64,000 nucleotides of DNA from an uncultured Gammaproteobacteria bacterium (GTDB taxonomy: Bacteria; Pseudomonadota; Gammaproteobacteria; Enterobacterales; Psychrobiaceae), in contig CAKZQF010000133.1 of assembly GCA_937139475.1 (NCBI GenBank), forward strand, positions 42,275-106,274. Reading direction: 5' to 3'. The notes under the pieces were generated by a model that saw only the letters and a list, made by a program, of their open reading frames with translations, made no database searches and had not been told where the DNA came from. Shown one piece after another: positions 44,908 through 55,314 of this stretch. The translations under genes and the position numbers were made by a program. Positions within the stretch are counted from its first letter, which is position 1. Every line of letters begins with the position of its first letter.

Positions 44908-45567
44908 TTAACCTTGAGTAAGTCGAATGCCATTTTTTTCACCGTGTTTCATTAGACCGCGCGCAATATGCTCAGGTACGAAGCCTTGTGCTGAGGAAAC
45001 GATTGATTTTGTCTGGATATCAATAATTCTTGCGTTAAGCAGGTAACCACCCAGATGCTTTGCCAGTGTGCCGGTTAAGATATAATCAATCTCTACCGAC
45101 GCTGATAATTTGGTGTAATCACGACTATAAATAAAGTCACCTTCGTCGGTGATTTGCAGATTGTCCATTAGCTTATAATCAACCACGGGGATACCAAATT
45201 GATGAATTTCATGCATAAAGCTTTCTGAAATCTGGTTGCCCAGCAGACTGGTTGTTTGAAGATCGGAGTCGACATACACAAAGCTGGTCACGCCAACTGG
45301 GGTTTGACTAGTCACTTCCGTTAAATTTTCGACCAAGTCATGCATTAAGCCACGTACATAATGCGTAATGTTTTTCACCGTCGCTTGATACTCATCGGTT
45401 GCTTGGCCACCGTTTGACTGAAAGTAGTCTCTGGATTCACCAGGCTTTTGCATTACAGTGTTTTCCACAACCTCTTCGGCAGGTGATGCTATGTTTTCAT
45501 CAAATACACTACAACCACTGATGGATAGGGTTGATGCAGCCATCGCTGCGATTGTCATCTTTTTCAT
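44908..45567 (-). CDS. FlgO-like lipoprotein, paralogue 2
   Basis: 219 aa from the ATG at 45567, which has AGGAG 7 bases upstream; an ATG six codons earlier abuts the previous gene's stop. Lipobox near SISGC. The FlgO-type domain reads VGVTSFVYVDSDLQTTSLLGNQISESFMHEIHQFGIPVVDYK, with GDFIYSRDYTKLSAS and ILTGTLAKHLGGYLLNARIIDI. Middle of the tandem trio; 12 bases before the third gene. Confidence 0.85.
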   Translation of the reverse strand: MKKMTIAAMAASTLSISGCSVFDENIASPAEEVVENTVMQKPGESRDYFQSNGGQATDEYQATVKNITHYVRGLMHDLVENLTEVTSQTPVGVTSFVYVDSDLQTTSLLGNQISESFMHEIHQFGIPVVDYKLMDNLQITDEGDFIYSRDYTKLSASVEIDYILTGTLAKHLGGYLLNARIIDIQTKSIVSSAQGFVPEHIARGLMKHGEKNGIRLTQG

Positions 45568-45585
45568 GTTTATCTCCTGGCCCAT

Positions 45586-46194
45586 CTATTTTTCGCTGCG
45601 GTAAATCATTTGCTTGCTAATGGTTGAAGCGGCTGACCCACTCCAATAATTAGCAGATATCGTTTCAGTTGCTGCCGTCACAATCTGTTTAGTTTCTACA
45701 TCAACTAACTGCGCGTTAATAATAACCCCTGAAGGCTGCTCAGTTAATGTACCTGTTAAGAAATAATCAATATCATGACGCTGCTTTATTTGTTCTAAAT
45801 CCCGTGACAACATGACATCTTGGCCTGATTGAAGTGCTATGGTGTTACGTAATCTAAACTCTATTACTTTAATTTTCTTACGTGCTAATTGTGCCTTAAG
45901 CCCTGCTTGAATTTGCATGCTTAAGTTTTTTATTGCACTGCTATCATTAGGACTTAACGACAATGTATCTATTTTTCCAAAAGTGCCAACGGCTATATTG
46001 GCATCAGCAGTAATTAAATCTGGCGTATCAAACAACGAATTTGCCAGTACTTTGACAACTGCCACCATTTCATTTTCTTGCGGCTCGGCAACAATCGGTG
46101 TCACCATCTCGTCAGTTTCTTTATTTTCAGGCTCTAACACTACCGTACATGCGGCAAGTACTGTCAGCAACAGGCAAATTATTGACACTCGCAT
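45586..46194 (-). CDS. FlgO-like lipoprotein, paralogue 1
   Basis: 202 aa. Lipobox LAAC (about 13-16). FlgO-type domain: IAVGTFGKIDTLSLSPNDSSAIKNLSMQIQAGLKAQL, VMLSRDLEQIKQ, YFLTGTLTEQPSGVIINAQLVDV. Shares with the other two the order 'small beta core, strand, RD-containing loop, TGTL strand', but is more divergent. First gene of a three-gene minus-strand operon. The trio probably acts together in the outer membrane or periplasm. Confidence 0.82.
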   Translation of the reverse strand: MRVSIICLLLTVLAACTVVLEPENKETDEMVTPIVAEPQENEMVAVVKVLANSLFDTPDLITADANIAVGTFGKIDTLSLSPNDSSAIKNLSMQIQAGLKAQLARKKIKVIEFRLRNTIALQSGQDVMLSRDLEQIKQRHDIDYFLTGTLTEQPSGVIINAQLVDVETKQIVTAATETISANYWSGSAASTISKQMIYRSEK

Positions 46195-46242
46195 GACAAA
46201 ATCCTTAAGTTTTTTGGGTTACGTTCGAAACAAAGCAATATT

Positions 46243-46260
46243 AATACCAACTATGGTATT
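46243..46260. repeat. Short palindrome of the ATACCAA type
   Basis: AATACCA (46243-46249) and TGGTATT (46254-46260) with a 4-base centre. Resembles the ends of the dispersed repeats, between the FlgO operon and asd. Confidence 0.45.
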
Positions 46261-46427
46261 AGCGACAGGCTAACACTCCTTTTCGGCGTCAACAATAAAG
46301 CCGCGAGCATTTGTTAGCGGCTCATTGCCACTTTGGTCTAACAAAGTACAAAAATGACTAACGATTATGTAACAAATAAGGTACTCTCAAAATTCACCTT
46401 TATCGAGTAATAGGAAGTTTTAAGCTA

Positions 46428-47537
46428 ATGAAAAAAGTAGGTCTAGTAGGTTGGCGCGGCATGGTTGGCTCAGTATTAATGGAGCGCATGCAAAGCGAAA
46501 ATGATTTTAGCCACATTGAGCCGGTATTTTTTAGTACCTCTCAAACAGGTCAAGCGGGTCCAGATATTGGAAAACCGGTAACCACCTTACAAGATGCTTT
46601 TGACATTACCACCCTTTCTAAACAAGAAATCATTATTAGCTGTCAAGGCGGCGACTACACCAAAGATGTCTACCCTAAACTGCGTCAAGCAGGTTGGGAT
46701 GGCTATTGGATAGATGCAGCATCTTCACTGCGTATGGAAGATGACAGCATTATCGTATTAGATCCAGTGAATCGCGACGTAATTGATCAAGGCATTAAAG
46801 ATGGCGTTAAGACCTTTGTTGGTGGCAACTGTACTGTATCATTAATGTTGCTGGCGCTTGGCGGTCTATTTGCTGATGATTTAATTGAGTGGATAAGCCC
46901 AATGACTTATCAAGCGGCTTCAGGTGGCGGTGCACGTCATATGCGCGAGCTATTAAACCAAATGGGAGCGATTCGAGACGAAGTCTCAGCAGAACTAGAC
47001 TCGCCAAGTTCTGCTATTTTAGATATCGATGCAAAGGTATCTGAGTTTATCCGTAGCGGAAAACTAAAAGCCGACCAATTTGGTGTGCCACTAGCTGGTA
47101 GCTTAATTCCTTGGATTGACACGCAGTTGCCTTCAGGCCAAAGTCGCGAAGAATACAAAGCACAAGCAGAAGCCAACAAGATTTTAGGCACAACGGTTGC
47201 ACCAACGCCAATTGATGGCTTATGTGTGCGTGTTGGTGCTATGCGTTGTCATAGCCAGGCACTAACGATCAAGCTTAAGCAAGATATAAGCGTTGAAGAA
47301 ATTGAAGCAAAGCTTGCTGCGCATAATGAATGGGTAAAAGTCATTCCAAACGATCGTGAGCTAAGCATGAACGAGTTAACGCCAGCGAAAGTTAACGGTA
47401 CATTGTCAGTCCCTATCGGCCGTATCCGTAAATTAACCATGGGCCCTGAATACATCAGCGCTTTCACCGTTGGTGATCAGCTACTATGGGGCGCAGCTGA
47501 GCCGCTACGTCGTATGCTACGCATTCTTATCGACTAA
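46428..47537 (+). CDS. asd: Aspartate-semialdehyde dehydrogenase
   Basis: 369 aa, the Gram-negative type. Reduces aspartyl phosphate to aspartate semialdehyde for lysine, threonine, methionine and diaminopimelate. NADPH site [14 protein letters not shown] at the start; active-site Cys in [10 protein letters not shown] near residue 135; substrate contacts in [14 protein letters not shown]; catalytic His in [16 protein letters not shown]-tailed hairpin follows the gene. Confidence 0.96.
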   Translation: MKKVGLVGWRGMVGSVLMERMQSENDFSHIEPVFFSTSQTGQAGPDIGKPVTTLQDAFDITTLSKQEIIISCQGGDYTKDVYPKLRQAGWDGYWIDAASSLRMEDDSIIVLDPVNRDVIDQGIKDGVKTFVGGNCTVSLMLLALGGLFADDLIEWISPMTYQAASGGGARHMRELLNQMGAIRDEVSAELDSPSSAILDIDAKVSEFIRSGKLKADQFGVPLAGSLIPWIDTQLPSGQSREEYKAQAEANKILGTTVAPTPIDGLCVRVGAMRCHSQALTIKLKQDISVEEIEAKLAAHNEWVKVIPNDRELSMNELTPAKVNGTLSVPIGRIRKLTMGPEYISAFTVGDQLLWGAAEPLRRMLRILID

Positions 47538-47557
47538 TAAAAGTGCGATACCTAATT

Positions 47558-47584
47558 ACGCCAATCTATTGAGATTGGCGTTTT
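47558..47584 (+). terminator. Intrinsic terminator after asd
   Basis: ACGCCAATCT (47558-47567), loop ATTG, AGATTGGCGT (47572-47581) and then TTTTCGTTT. A 10-bp stem, 20 bases after the asd stop. Confidence 0.85.
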
Positions 47585-47797
47585 CGTTTAATTCTGCCTA
47601 GAAATCAATCAAACACATCATAAATATCGATAAACTCCATCCTTAACATCTGGTTTATTGATACACTCCAACAACAATAAAGATAACAATACTAAATTTA
47701 ATAACATTTGATACTATTTTTCGTAATAACGACTATGTTTTTAGTTAACTTTTGCGTAAATTGATATTGATCATTAATAACAAGAAGAAAAATATTT

Positions 47798-49141
47798 ATG
47801 AGTGGAACACGAGGTAAGTTTAACTCTCGCATTGGCTTTATATTAGCCGCTGCCGGGAGCGCGGTTGGACTGGGTAATATTTGGGGGTTTCCAACACAAG
47901 CAGCAGAAAATGGCGGCGCTGCATTTGTTGTCATGTATTTACTATTAGCCTTTTGCCTTGCCTACCCAGCATTTATGGCTGAACTAATTATTGGCCGACA
48001 TGGTCAAGCCAATGCTGTCGAGTCGCTAAAGAAAATTTCAACAAATAATGTACAGCGCAAGTTTGCCTTTGTGGTTGGCTTTGGAGGTATTTTGTGTGCC
48101 GGTTTGCTAATGAGCTTTTACGCTATTGTTGCCGGGTGGATGGTTGCTTTTACTATTGAGCCAATAACAACGGTCGTTGGCGCTGATAGTGCATCAACTT
48201 GGTTAACGACTCATGGTACCCAGCGCAATCTGCTCTTTACTTTGATATTTACTGCATTGACTATATTTATTATCAGTCGTGGCGTTGAAAATGGTATTGA
48301 ACGCTGGTCAAAGCGGTTAATGCCTGCGCTCGTCGTGCTACTGGTATCATTAGCCATTTATGTATTGACGCTCGAAGGCGCAACAGATGGCCTAAAAGCA
48401 TACCTTATCCCTGATACTAGCCGGTTATTAGAGCCAGAGCTCATCGTCAGTGCCTTGGGGCAAGCATTTTTCTCATTATCGTTAGGCACCAGTGTTATTA
48501 TTATTTACGGTTCTTATGTTGGGAAGAACGAAAACCTCGTGTCGCTAGGCGCTTCGGTAACCCTTATTGATGTCTTTATTGCCTTTTTAGCGGGATTACT
48601 AATTGTCCCTGCAATGTATGTTGCTCAGGCACAAGGTGTCGAAATATTTAGGGATGGTGTTCTCCTTTCTGGTGACACACTGGTGTTGACTGTACTACCT
48701 GCCTTATTTGACACAATGGGCAACGGCGGCATTATCGTATCATTTGCTTTTTTCTTGCTGTTATCCATTGCTTCACTAACCTCTTCGATTTCAATGCTTG
48801 AGGCGCCTGTTTCCTATACGGTTGAACGCTTTGGGGTTGGTAGAAACAAGGCAACGTTAATCATGGGTGCAATCATTTTTACCGTAAGCTGTATTATCAT
48901 CTTTAATTTTTCTAGCTTATTTGGTTTTGTTATCTCCCTGACCACTGAGTACGGTCAACCAATCATAGGTATGCTGTGTTGTATCTTTGTTGGCTGGATT
49001 TGGCAGCGTTCCAGCTTACTTAACGAATTAAAGAACGGTAATGAACAAATTGAGTATTCTTTATTTTGGAAAATTTGGCCATGGTACACCAAGTTAGTTT
49101 GTCCAGTTGCAATTGCGTTGGTTTTCATCAACTCACTGTAA
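47798..49141 (+). CDS. Sodium-dependent transporter, NSS/SNF family
   Basis: 447 aa with 11-12 membrane segments. First helix FILAAAGSAVGLGNIWGFPTQAAENGGAAFVVMYL is the Na+/substrate site motif of the NSS family (LeuT, MhsT, TnaT). Likely imports an amino acid with Na+. Substrate not predictable. Translation start MSGTRGKFNSRIGF is the usual family start. Stands alone between asd and pntAB. Confidence 0.92.
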   Translation: MSGTRGKFNSRIGFILAAAGSAVGLGNIWGFPTQAAENGGAAFVVMYLLLAFCLAYPAFMAELIIGRHGQANAVESLKKISTNNVQRKFAFVVGFGGILCAGLLMSFYAIVAGWMVAFTIEPITTVVGADSASTWLTTHGTQRNLLFTLIFTALTIFIISRGVENGIERWSKRLMPALVVLLVSLAIYVLTLEGATDGLKAYLIPDTSRLLEPELIVSALGQAFFSLSLGTSVIIIYGSYVGKNENLVSLGASVTLIDVFIAFLAGLLIVPAMYVAQAQGVEIFRDGVLLSGDTLVLTVLPALFDTMGNGGIIVSFAFFLLLSIASLTSSISMLEAPVSYTVERFGVGRNKATLIMGAIIFTVSCIIIFNFSSLFGFVISLTTEYGQPIIGMLCCIFVGWIWQRSSLLNELKNGNEQIEYSLFWKIWPWYTKLVCPVAIALVFINSL

Positions 49142-49540
49142 CATTTGCTTAACATGAGCTAGAAAACGTTACTTATCTCTAGCCTTTTAGTGCGATGAAG
49201 CATCGATATAATCATGATTTGTCGCACTCACTGTCAATTTAACATATAATTAACAGTGGTTGGATGAGTTCATCAAAAAATCCGACCATGTAGTTTTATT
49301 ACATCAAAATCGTTATTTACGCGTCTTTCAGCACAAAAAATCAACTAGTTATAGTCCATTTAGCCCACGTAACTTGAGCTACCTCTCATTTATTATATTT
49401 TTCGAAAGTAGTTTTTAACTAGCTTATACACTATTCATCTACAAAATTTCGCCAATTCAGTTAAAAAATTGTTAAGATTTATAGTAGACCCGCTATTATT
49501 AAAACGAGCGTTTAAATTTTTTTATGTTTAAGGAAGTAAT
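49142..49540. other. Gene-free stretch upstream of pntAB
   Basis: About 400 bases, AT-rich. One weak inverted repeat AGTGCGA (49189-49195)/TCGCACT (49222-49228) follows the NSS gene. A clear ribosome site AAGGAAG lies before the pntA ATG. No other feature seen. Confidence 0.5.
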
Positions 49541-51088
49541 ATGATTATAGGTGTACCAAAGGAGAGCCTGATCGGAGAAACTCGCGTCGCCGCGACTCCA
49601 CAGACGGTTGCTCAGCTAATCAAGCTTGGCTTTGAAGTTGTTGTTGAAACAGGTGCAGGCGATGCAGCTAATTTTAACGACCAAGCCTATATTGACGCAG
49701 GCGCTGCGATTGCCGCAAACAATACCGCAGCATTTGACAACAGCGTTGTATTAAAAGTGAATGCTCCTACTGATGGTAGTGAGAACTCACTTGATGAAAT
49801 TGCGTTGCTACAAGACAAATCGACAGTGATTAGTTTTGTATGGCCAGCACAAAATGAAGCCTTAATGGAGAAATTTAGCGCGCGAGATATTAATGTGATG
49901 GCAATGGACTGTGTTCCTCGCATGTCGCGTTCACAATCACTCGACGCTCTTAGCTCGATGGCTAACATTGGTGGTTACCGCGCTGTTGTAGAAGCCGCGC
50001 ATGAATTTGGCCGTTTCTTTACCGGGCAAATTACCGCCGCAGGTAAAGTACCACCAGCGAAAGTATTAATCATTGGTGCTGGTGTTGCTGGTCTTGCTGC
50101 GCTAGGTGCAGCTGGTAGCCTTGGCGCCATCGTTCGTGCATTCGATACTCGCCCTGAAGTAAAAGAGCAAATCAATTCAATGGGTGCTGAATTCCTTGAA
50201 TTAGAGTTTGATGAAGAATCAGGCTCAGGTGATGGTTATGCCAAAACCATGAGTAAAGAGTTTATTGATGCTGAGATGGCCCTATTTGCTGAACAAGCAA
50301 AAGAAGTCGACATCATCATTACAACAGCACTTATCCCTGGTAAACCTGCGCCGAAATTAATCACCAAAGAGATGGTTGATTCGATGAAGCCTGGTAGCGT
50401 TATCGTTGATTTAGCTGCCGCTAACGGTGGTAACTGTGAATACTGTGTAACAGGCGAAAAGTACATTACTGACAATGGCGTTAAAGTGTTGGGTTATACT
50501 GACCTGCCAGGACGTCTACCCGCTCAGGCTTCTCAGCTTTATGGCACAAACCTGGTTAACTTACTTAAGTTACTAGCACCAGAAAAAGATGGCGAAATTA
50601 CCATCGACTTTGAAGACGAAGTTGTGCGCGGTGTTACTGTTATCCGCGAAGGCGAAGTGACATGGCCAGCGCCGCCAATTAAAGTGAGCGCAGCCCCTGC
50701 TGCTGCCCCTGTTCAAGAAATCGCTGAACCAGAAAAGCAAGAAATGCCTAAAGCGCTAAAATATGGCTTGGCACTGGCTGGCTTATTCGGCTTTGGCGCA
50801 ATCGCCAATTATGCTCCGGCAGACTTTTTAGCTCATTTCACTGTATTTGTTCTTGCCTGTGTTATCGGTTATTACGTCGTTTGGAATGTTAGTCATTCAC
50901 TACATACACCATTAATGAGTGTAACCAATGCTATTTCGGGGATCATTATCGTCGGTGCCCTGCTTCAGGTAGGTAGTGGTAGTGTTGTGGTTACCTTACT
51001 TGCGATTGTCGCAACATTGATTGCAACCATTAACATCGTTGGCGGCTTTGCCGTTACGCAACGCATGTTAAAAATGTTTAGAAAATAA
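49541..51088 (+). CDS. pntA: NAD(P) transhydrogenase subunit alpha
   Basis: 515 aa. Soluble domain I (residues 1-about 380) binds NAD(H): [18 protein letters not shown] at the start, [22 protein letters not shown] as the dinucleotide fold, and [21 protein letters not shown] block. The linker (residues 385-405) is Ala/Pro/Glu-rich. Four membrane helices follow in the last 110 residues. PntA with PntB uses the proton gradient to reduce NADP+ with NADH. 12 bases before pntB. Confidence 0.96.
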   Translation: MIIGVPKESLIGETRVAATPQTVAQLIKLGFEVVVETGAGDAANFNDQAYIDAGAAIAANNTAAFDNSVVLKVNAPTDGSENSLDEIALLQDKSTVISFVWPAQNEALMEKFSARDINVMAMDCVPRMSRSQSLDALSSMANIGGYRAVVEAAHEFGRFFTGQITAAGKVPPAKVLIIGAGVAGLAALGAAGSLGAIVRAFDTRPEVKEQINSMGAEFLELEFDEESGSGDGYAKTMSKEFIDAEMALFAEQAKEVDIIITTALIPGKPAPKLITKEMVDSMKPGSVIVDLAAANGGNCEYCVTGEKYITDNGVKVLGYTDLPGRLPAQASQLYGTNLVNLLKLLAPEKDGEITIDFEDEVVRGVTVIREGEVTWPAPPIKVSAAPAAAPVQEIAEPEKQEMPKALKYGLALAGLFGFGAIANYAPADFLAHFTVFVLACVIGYYVVWNVSHSLHTPLMSVTNAISGIIIVGALLQVGSGSVVVTLLAIVATLIATINIVGGFAVTQRMLKMFRK

Positions 51089-51100
51089 AGGGAAAATATT

Positions 51101-52471
51101 ATGTCTCAAGGGTTAGTTAGTGCTGCATATATTGTAGCTGCCGTTCTCTTTATCATGAGTTTGGCTGGATTGTCGAAGCAGGAAACTGCGCAAAGAGGTT
51201 GTTATAGCGGTATTTTAGGTATGGCAATTGCGCTTATTGCAACCATCCTAAATCCAAGCGTAGAAGGCGTGGTGTTTATTATCATTGCGATGATCGTTGG
51301 TGGTGCCATTGGTCTTCATTTAGCTAAGAAAGTTGAAATGACTGAGATGCCTGAGCTAGTGGCAATCCTTCATAGTTTCGTGGGTTTAGCTGCGGTATTA
51401 GTAGGCTACAACAGTTATATTGATCATGGCGTGCTGGTTGGCGCAATGAAAAACATTCATTTAGTTGAAGTCTACTTAGGTATCTTCATTGGTGCTGTAA
51501 CCTTTACTGGTTCAATTGTTGCCTTTGCAAAGCTGCGTGGCTTAATCAACTCAGCCGCGTTAATGTTGCCACATCGCCACAAGTTAAACCTTGCTGCGTT
51601 AGTAGTTTCTGGCTACTTAATGGTTGATTTTGTTCAGGTAGGCGGTGCAATGACACCACTTATTATTATGACAATTATTGCCTTTGCCTTTGGTTATCAT
51701 TTAGTTGCATCTATTGGCGGTGCCGATATGCCAGTGGTTGTATCAATGCTTAACTCGTACTCTGGTTGGGCTGCGGCAGCGGCAGGTTTCATGCTATCAA
51801 ATGATCTACTTATCGTTACCGGTGCACTAGTAGGTTCATCAGGTGCTATCTTAAGTTATATTATGTGTCGTGCGATGAATCGTTCATTTATCTCCGTTAT
51901 CGCCGGTGGTTTTGGTAGCGATGTTGTTGCAACAGGTGACGAAGAACAAGGTGAACACGTTGCAACAAGTGCCGTTGAAGTAGCTGACTTACTGACTTCT
52001 TCACAACGCGTTATTATCACACCGGGATATGGTATGGCCGTTGCGCAAGCACAGTACCCAGTGTTTGAAATTACTCAAAAGCTACGCGCTAAAGGTATTG
52101 ATGTTCGTTTTGGTATTCACCCAGTAGCGGGCCGTTTACCGGGTCACATGAACGTACTACTTGCTGAAGCAAAAGTACCGTACGACATTGTACTTGAAAT
52201 GGATGAAATCAACGATGACTTTAGTGATACTGATACTGTACTAGTTATCGGTGCTAATGACACGGTTAACCCAGCAGCTAAAGAGCCTGGTAGCCCAATT
52301 GCGGGTATGCCAATTCTAGAAGTCTGGAATGCCAAGAATGTTGTCGTATTCAAGCGTGGCATGGCAACTGGTTATGCTGGCGTACAAAACCCACTGTTCT
52401 TTAAAGACAACACCCAGATGCTTTTCGGTGATGCCAAAGAAAGTGTTGAAGAGATCTTAAAAGCAATTTAG
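51101..52471 (+). CDS. pntB: NAD(P) transhydrogenase subunit beta
   Basis: 456 aa. Eight or nine membrane helices in residues 1-about 260 (domain II), then NADP(H)-binding domain III from about 285: [76 protein letters not shown]. Domain III carries the usual [18 protein letters not shown]. Complete. A strong terminator follows. Confidence 0.97.
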   Translation: MSQGLVSAAYIVAAVLFIMSLAGLSKQETAQRGCYSGILGMAIALIATILNPSVEGVVFIIIAMIVGGAIGLHLAKKVEMTEMPELVAILHSFVGLAAVLVGYNSYIDHGVLVGAMKNIHLVEVYLGIFIGAVTFTGSIVAFAKLRGLINSAALMLPHRHKLNLAALVVSGYLMVDFVQVGGAMTPLIIMTIIAFAFGYHLVASIGGADMPVVVSMLNSYSGWAAAAAGFMLSNDLLIVTGALVGSSGAILSYIMCRAMNRSFISVIAGGFGSDVVATGDEEQGEHVATSAVEVADLLTSSQRVIITPGYGMAVAQAQYPVFEITQKLRAKGIDVRFGIHPVAGRLPGHMNVLLAEAKVPYDIVLEMDEINDDFSDTDTVLVIGANDTVNPAAKEPGSPIAGMPILEVWNAKNVVVFKRGMATGYAGVQNPLFFKDNTQMLFGDAKESVEEILKAI

Positions 52472-52494
52472 TCGCGTTAAGCTATTAAGACATT

Positions 52495-52517
52495 AGCCGC
52501 TCTATGAGCGGCTTTTT
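52495..52517 (+). terminator. Intrinsic terminator after pntB
   Basis: AGCCGCTC (52495-52502), loop TAT, GAGCGGCT (52506-52513) followed by TTTTT. An 8-bp GC-rich stem, 23 bases after the pntB stop. Confidence 0.92.
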
Positions 52518-52638
52518 ATTGCCTAATTAATCCAATGGGCCGCTGAGCAAAATGGCGCAGCATTGTCGAAATAACAGACAAATTCTTTCTTCCGTCCTAT
52601 ACTGATATCAACTGTCATAAAAGAATAAAGGCAGTACA

Positions 52639-53013
52639 ATGGGCGAAAAAATACTGCTCGTCGATGACGAGCCCAATATCTTATTATCATTAGAATTCTT
52701 AATGAAACGTGCTGGCTATGAAGTTTCCACTGCCACCAATGGCGAGATAGCGCTCGAAAAAGTTAGCCAACTCCCCCCTGATCTTATTCTTCTTGATATC
52801 AATATGCCGATTCTTAACGGCTATCAGGTTTGTGAACGTATTAGGGAGACTCCCCAGTGGAGTCATATCAAAATCATTTTATTAACAGCTAAAGGTCGTG
52901 ATGTTGAAAGACAAAAAGGCTTAGCCATGGGGGCCGACGCCTACATCAGTAAACCGTTCTCAAATCAGGAATTAATTGAACTAGTAACAGCGACTTTGGC
53001 GGTGAACACATGA
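52639..53013 (+). CDS. Single-domain CheY-like response regulator
   Basis: 124 aa receiver only. Acidic pair DDEP at 10-13, phosphoacceptor Asp in LILLDINMP near 55, Ser/Thr in LLTAKGRDV near 86, Lys in YISKPFSN near 110. No output domain, so it works by binding a partner or passing phosphate. Its stop overlaps the start of the kinase-exonuclease gene (ATGA), so translation is coupled. The likely phosphodonor is the SSS-kinase encoded 2.3 kb downstream. Confidence 0.93.
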   Translation: MGEKILLVDDEPNILLSLEFLMKRAGYEVSTATNGEIALEKVSQLPPDLILLDINMPILNGYQVCERIRETPQWSHIKIILLTAKGRDVERQKGLAMGADAYISKPFSNQELIELVTATLAVNT

Positions 53014-55064
53014 GAGCGCCTCAAAAAACACTACTGTGGCTGCTATTGCTTTTTGAATGCTTAGTTACCCTTGCATTAGTTTTTGAGTTAATGCGTCAAG
53101 GCAGCCAACTCCAGCGCTATTTTCCTCAAATCATTTTTGGCTATGCTTTGCTGTTTATTTCACTACAATTGTTCATTGCACTGTATCTCAAAAAAGTCCT
53201 GTTCTCCCCCTTAGCCAGTGCTAATCGAGGCATGGAGATAATCTTAAACACCCACGAAAATCATCAACTGGATCTGCCTAAAAAACATGCATTAGGAACG
53301 TTACCACAAACCATCCATTTACTTGGCAAAGAGCTGGCCTTAAGTCGTGAGGAAGTAAAAAAAGCGGTGCAACAGGCAGCCCAGAAATCTCAATTGCAAC
53401 AGGACAATCTAGCACGGGTTATTCAAAGTTTGGAGCAAGGGGTATTGGTTTGCGATAGTCAGGCAAGACAATTACTCTACAACCCCAGCGCACATCGTAT
53501 TTTTGAACAACACCCTGGCTTTGGGCTCGGTAAGTCACTCTACGATCTATTACCTAGAATTCCCATTGAGCAAAGCCTAAGCCGCTTTGATAATGAAAAT
53601 AGGTCTAGCTTCATCAGTATCGTTAAAGGTCGGGATACCATAATCAAGTGTAGAGTGGGTCGGCTCGCCGTAGATGAACTTGAGCTCAAGGACGCCACAG
53701 AACAAAGCAAAGCGTTTGTTCTTACCTTTGATGACATCACTGCTGCCCAAAACCGTTTGCAGCAACAAGATAAGTTATTTAGCACAGCAATTGAGTCCCT
53801 ACGCTCCCCTCTTACAAACCTTCGGGCGGCGGCGGAAAACTTGGCGTTTTATGACGATATGACGACAACTGAAAAGGACACTTTTTCTCAAGTGATCAAA
53901 GATGAGAGTATTGAGCTCAGTAGCCAGCTTAACAAGCTTGCCTCAAATGAGCGCGCGTTGGTAGGCCAGGAATGGAATATCACTGATATGTATGGACAAG
54001 ACTTGGTCAATATTATGACCGCTCAATTTGAACGAAAACATGCACTGGTCATCGTTAATGGAGGCTCCCAAAAGTGGTTAACTAGTGACACTCAGGCACT
54101 CGTTGCATTGGTAGAGTACCTGTGTCTTTTAGTCGCGAAAAAGCAATCGCTTAACAACTTTGAATTTATCATTGCAGAGCGTCCCCTTGGTGTTTACTTT
54201 GACATTTGTTGGCAAGGCATTGCGTTAGATAACACAGAGATAGAAAGCTGTATCAATGATAAACTGGCAACCGTCGTTGGGCAGCCTATTATTGGTGAGT
54301 TAATTAACCAGTTAGGCGGTGAAATCTGGAGCCAAACACACCCAGGTAGAGAACAAATTGCCATGATTAGATTGCCATTACCGGCGCCGGAATCGGGGGT
54401 TGGGTTCAGTGACAATCGTTCTACGCCAGCGAGGCCAATATCCTATGATTTCGATTTACTTGAAGACCGTTTCCAGCATACTTTATTGTTAAACAAACCA
54501 TTGAGTAGCCTTAACTTTGTTGTTTTTGATACGGAAACAACCGGGCTACACCCAGAGGAAGGTGATGAGGTAATATCAATTGCTGCTGTGCGCATTGTTA
54601 ACCGGCGCCTGCTTGAACATGAATCATTCAATCAGCTGGTTAACCCAAACCGAAGCATTCCTGCAAGTTCCATTGTATTTCATGGGATTACCGAAGAAAT
54701 GATAGCCGATGCACCAAGTTTTGTTGAGGTGTTACCACAATTTAAAACCTTTGCTAAGGACGCTGTATTAGTCGCTCACAACGCGTGGTTTGACATGGCA
54801 TTTATAAGGAAAAGTGAAGCGCAAGCCAAGTCTTATTTTCCTAACCCTGTCGTTGATACCTTAATGCTTTCACTGTGTTTACATGGCAAAGATCTTGACC
54901 ATTCTCTTGATGCTATCGCAAATCGCCTTGGTGTTGATATTGTTTCGCGCCATAGCGCGCTCGGAGACAGTATTACAACGGCAAATGTATTGCTCTCACA
55001 AATAGATATGCTTGAAGCAAGGGGAATAATTACCTTAAAGGACGCATTAGATTCTTATCATTAA
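53010..55064 (+). CDS. Degenerate sensor-kinase fused to DEDDh 3'-5' exonuclease
   Basis: 684 aa. Two N-terminal membrane helices (about 6-26, 35-58), then a HAMP-like region, a PAS domain (residues 135-235), a HisKA-like helix where the phosphoacceptor position reads ESLRSPLT, with Glu262 in place of His, a reduced ATPase-like region, and from about 500 an exonuclease domain of the DnaQ/RNase T class. Catalytic acids: FDTETTG (D507, E509), HNAWFDMAF, and HSALGDS. So it is probably a membrane-tethered nuclease under sensor control, with no kinase activity of its own. Operon with CheY-like, small membrane and SSS-kinase genes. Confidence 0.88.
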   Translation: MRAPQKTLLWLLLLFECLVTLALVFELMRQGSQLQRYFPQIIFGYALLFISLQLFIALYLKKVLFSPLASANRGMEIILNTHENHQLDLPKKHALGTLPQTIHLLGKELALSREEVKKAVQQAAQKSQLQQDNLARVIQSLEQGVLVCDSQARQLLYNPSAHRIFEQHPGFGLGKSLYDLLPRIPIEQSLSRFDNENRSSFISIVKGRDTIIKCRVGRLAVDELELKDATEQSKAFVLTFDDITAAQNRLQQQDKLFSTAIESLRSPLTNLRAAAENLAFYDDMTTTEKDTFSQVIKDESIELSSQLNKLASNERALVGQEWNITDMYGQDLVNIMTAQFERKHALVIVNGGSQKWLTSDTQALVALVEYLCLLVAKKQSLNNFEFIIAERPLGVYFDICWQGIALDNTEIESCINDKLATVVGQPIIGELINQLGGEIWSQTHPGREQIAMIRLPLPAPESGVGFSDNRSTPARPISYDFDLLEDRFQHTLLLNKPLSSLNFVVFDTETTGLHPEEGDEVISIAAVRIVNRRLLEHESFNQLVNPNRSIPASSIVFHGITEEMIADAPSFVEVLPQFKTFAKDAVLVAHNAWFDMAFIRKSEAQAKSYFPNPVVDTLMLSLCLHGKDLDHSLDAIANRLGVDIVSRHSALGDSITTANVLLSQIDMLEARGIITLKDALDSYH

Positions 55065-55092
55065 CCTTTTATTGGGTTATCGGAGGAAAGCG

Positions 55093-55314
55093 ATGAAAAC
55101 AAACCAAAGCCTGACATTTTTACTGCCTTTTGCGACGGCAACAGTGATGCTGTTATTAAATTATCCGTGGCTATCTATATACTCTTCCAGCACGTTATTT
55201 TTTGGCATTCCACCACTGTATCTCTATCTTTTTGTATTATGGCTGAGTTTCATTATTACTATTTGGCTGTTAGTAGACCAACAAACTAATGTAGTTGACG
55301 ATAGCGATGCTTAA
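55093..55314 (+). CDS. Small two-helix membrane protein
   Basis: 73 aa from the ATG at 55093, placed by GGAGG at 55082-55086. Two membrane segments at about 8-26 and 38-60, then a short polar tail. It resembles the DUF3311/DUF485-like small partners of sodium/solute symporters. Its 3' end overlaps the symporter-kinase gene start by 8 bases, so the two are translationally coupled; a helper subunit for the symporter module is plausible. Confidence 0.8.
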   Translation: MKTNQSLTFLLPFATATVMLLLNYPWLSIYSSSTLFFGIPPLYLYLFVLWLSFIITIWLLVDQQTNVVDDSDA

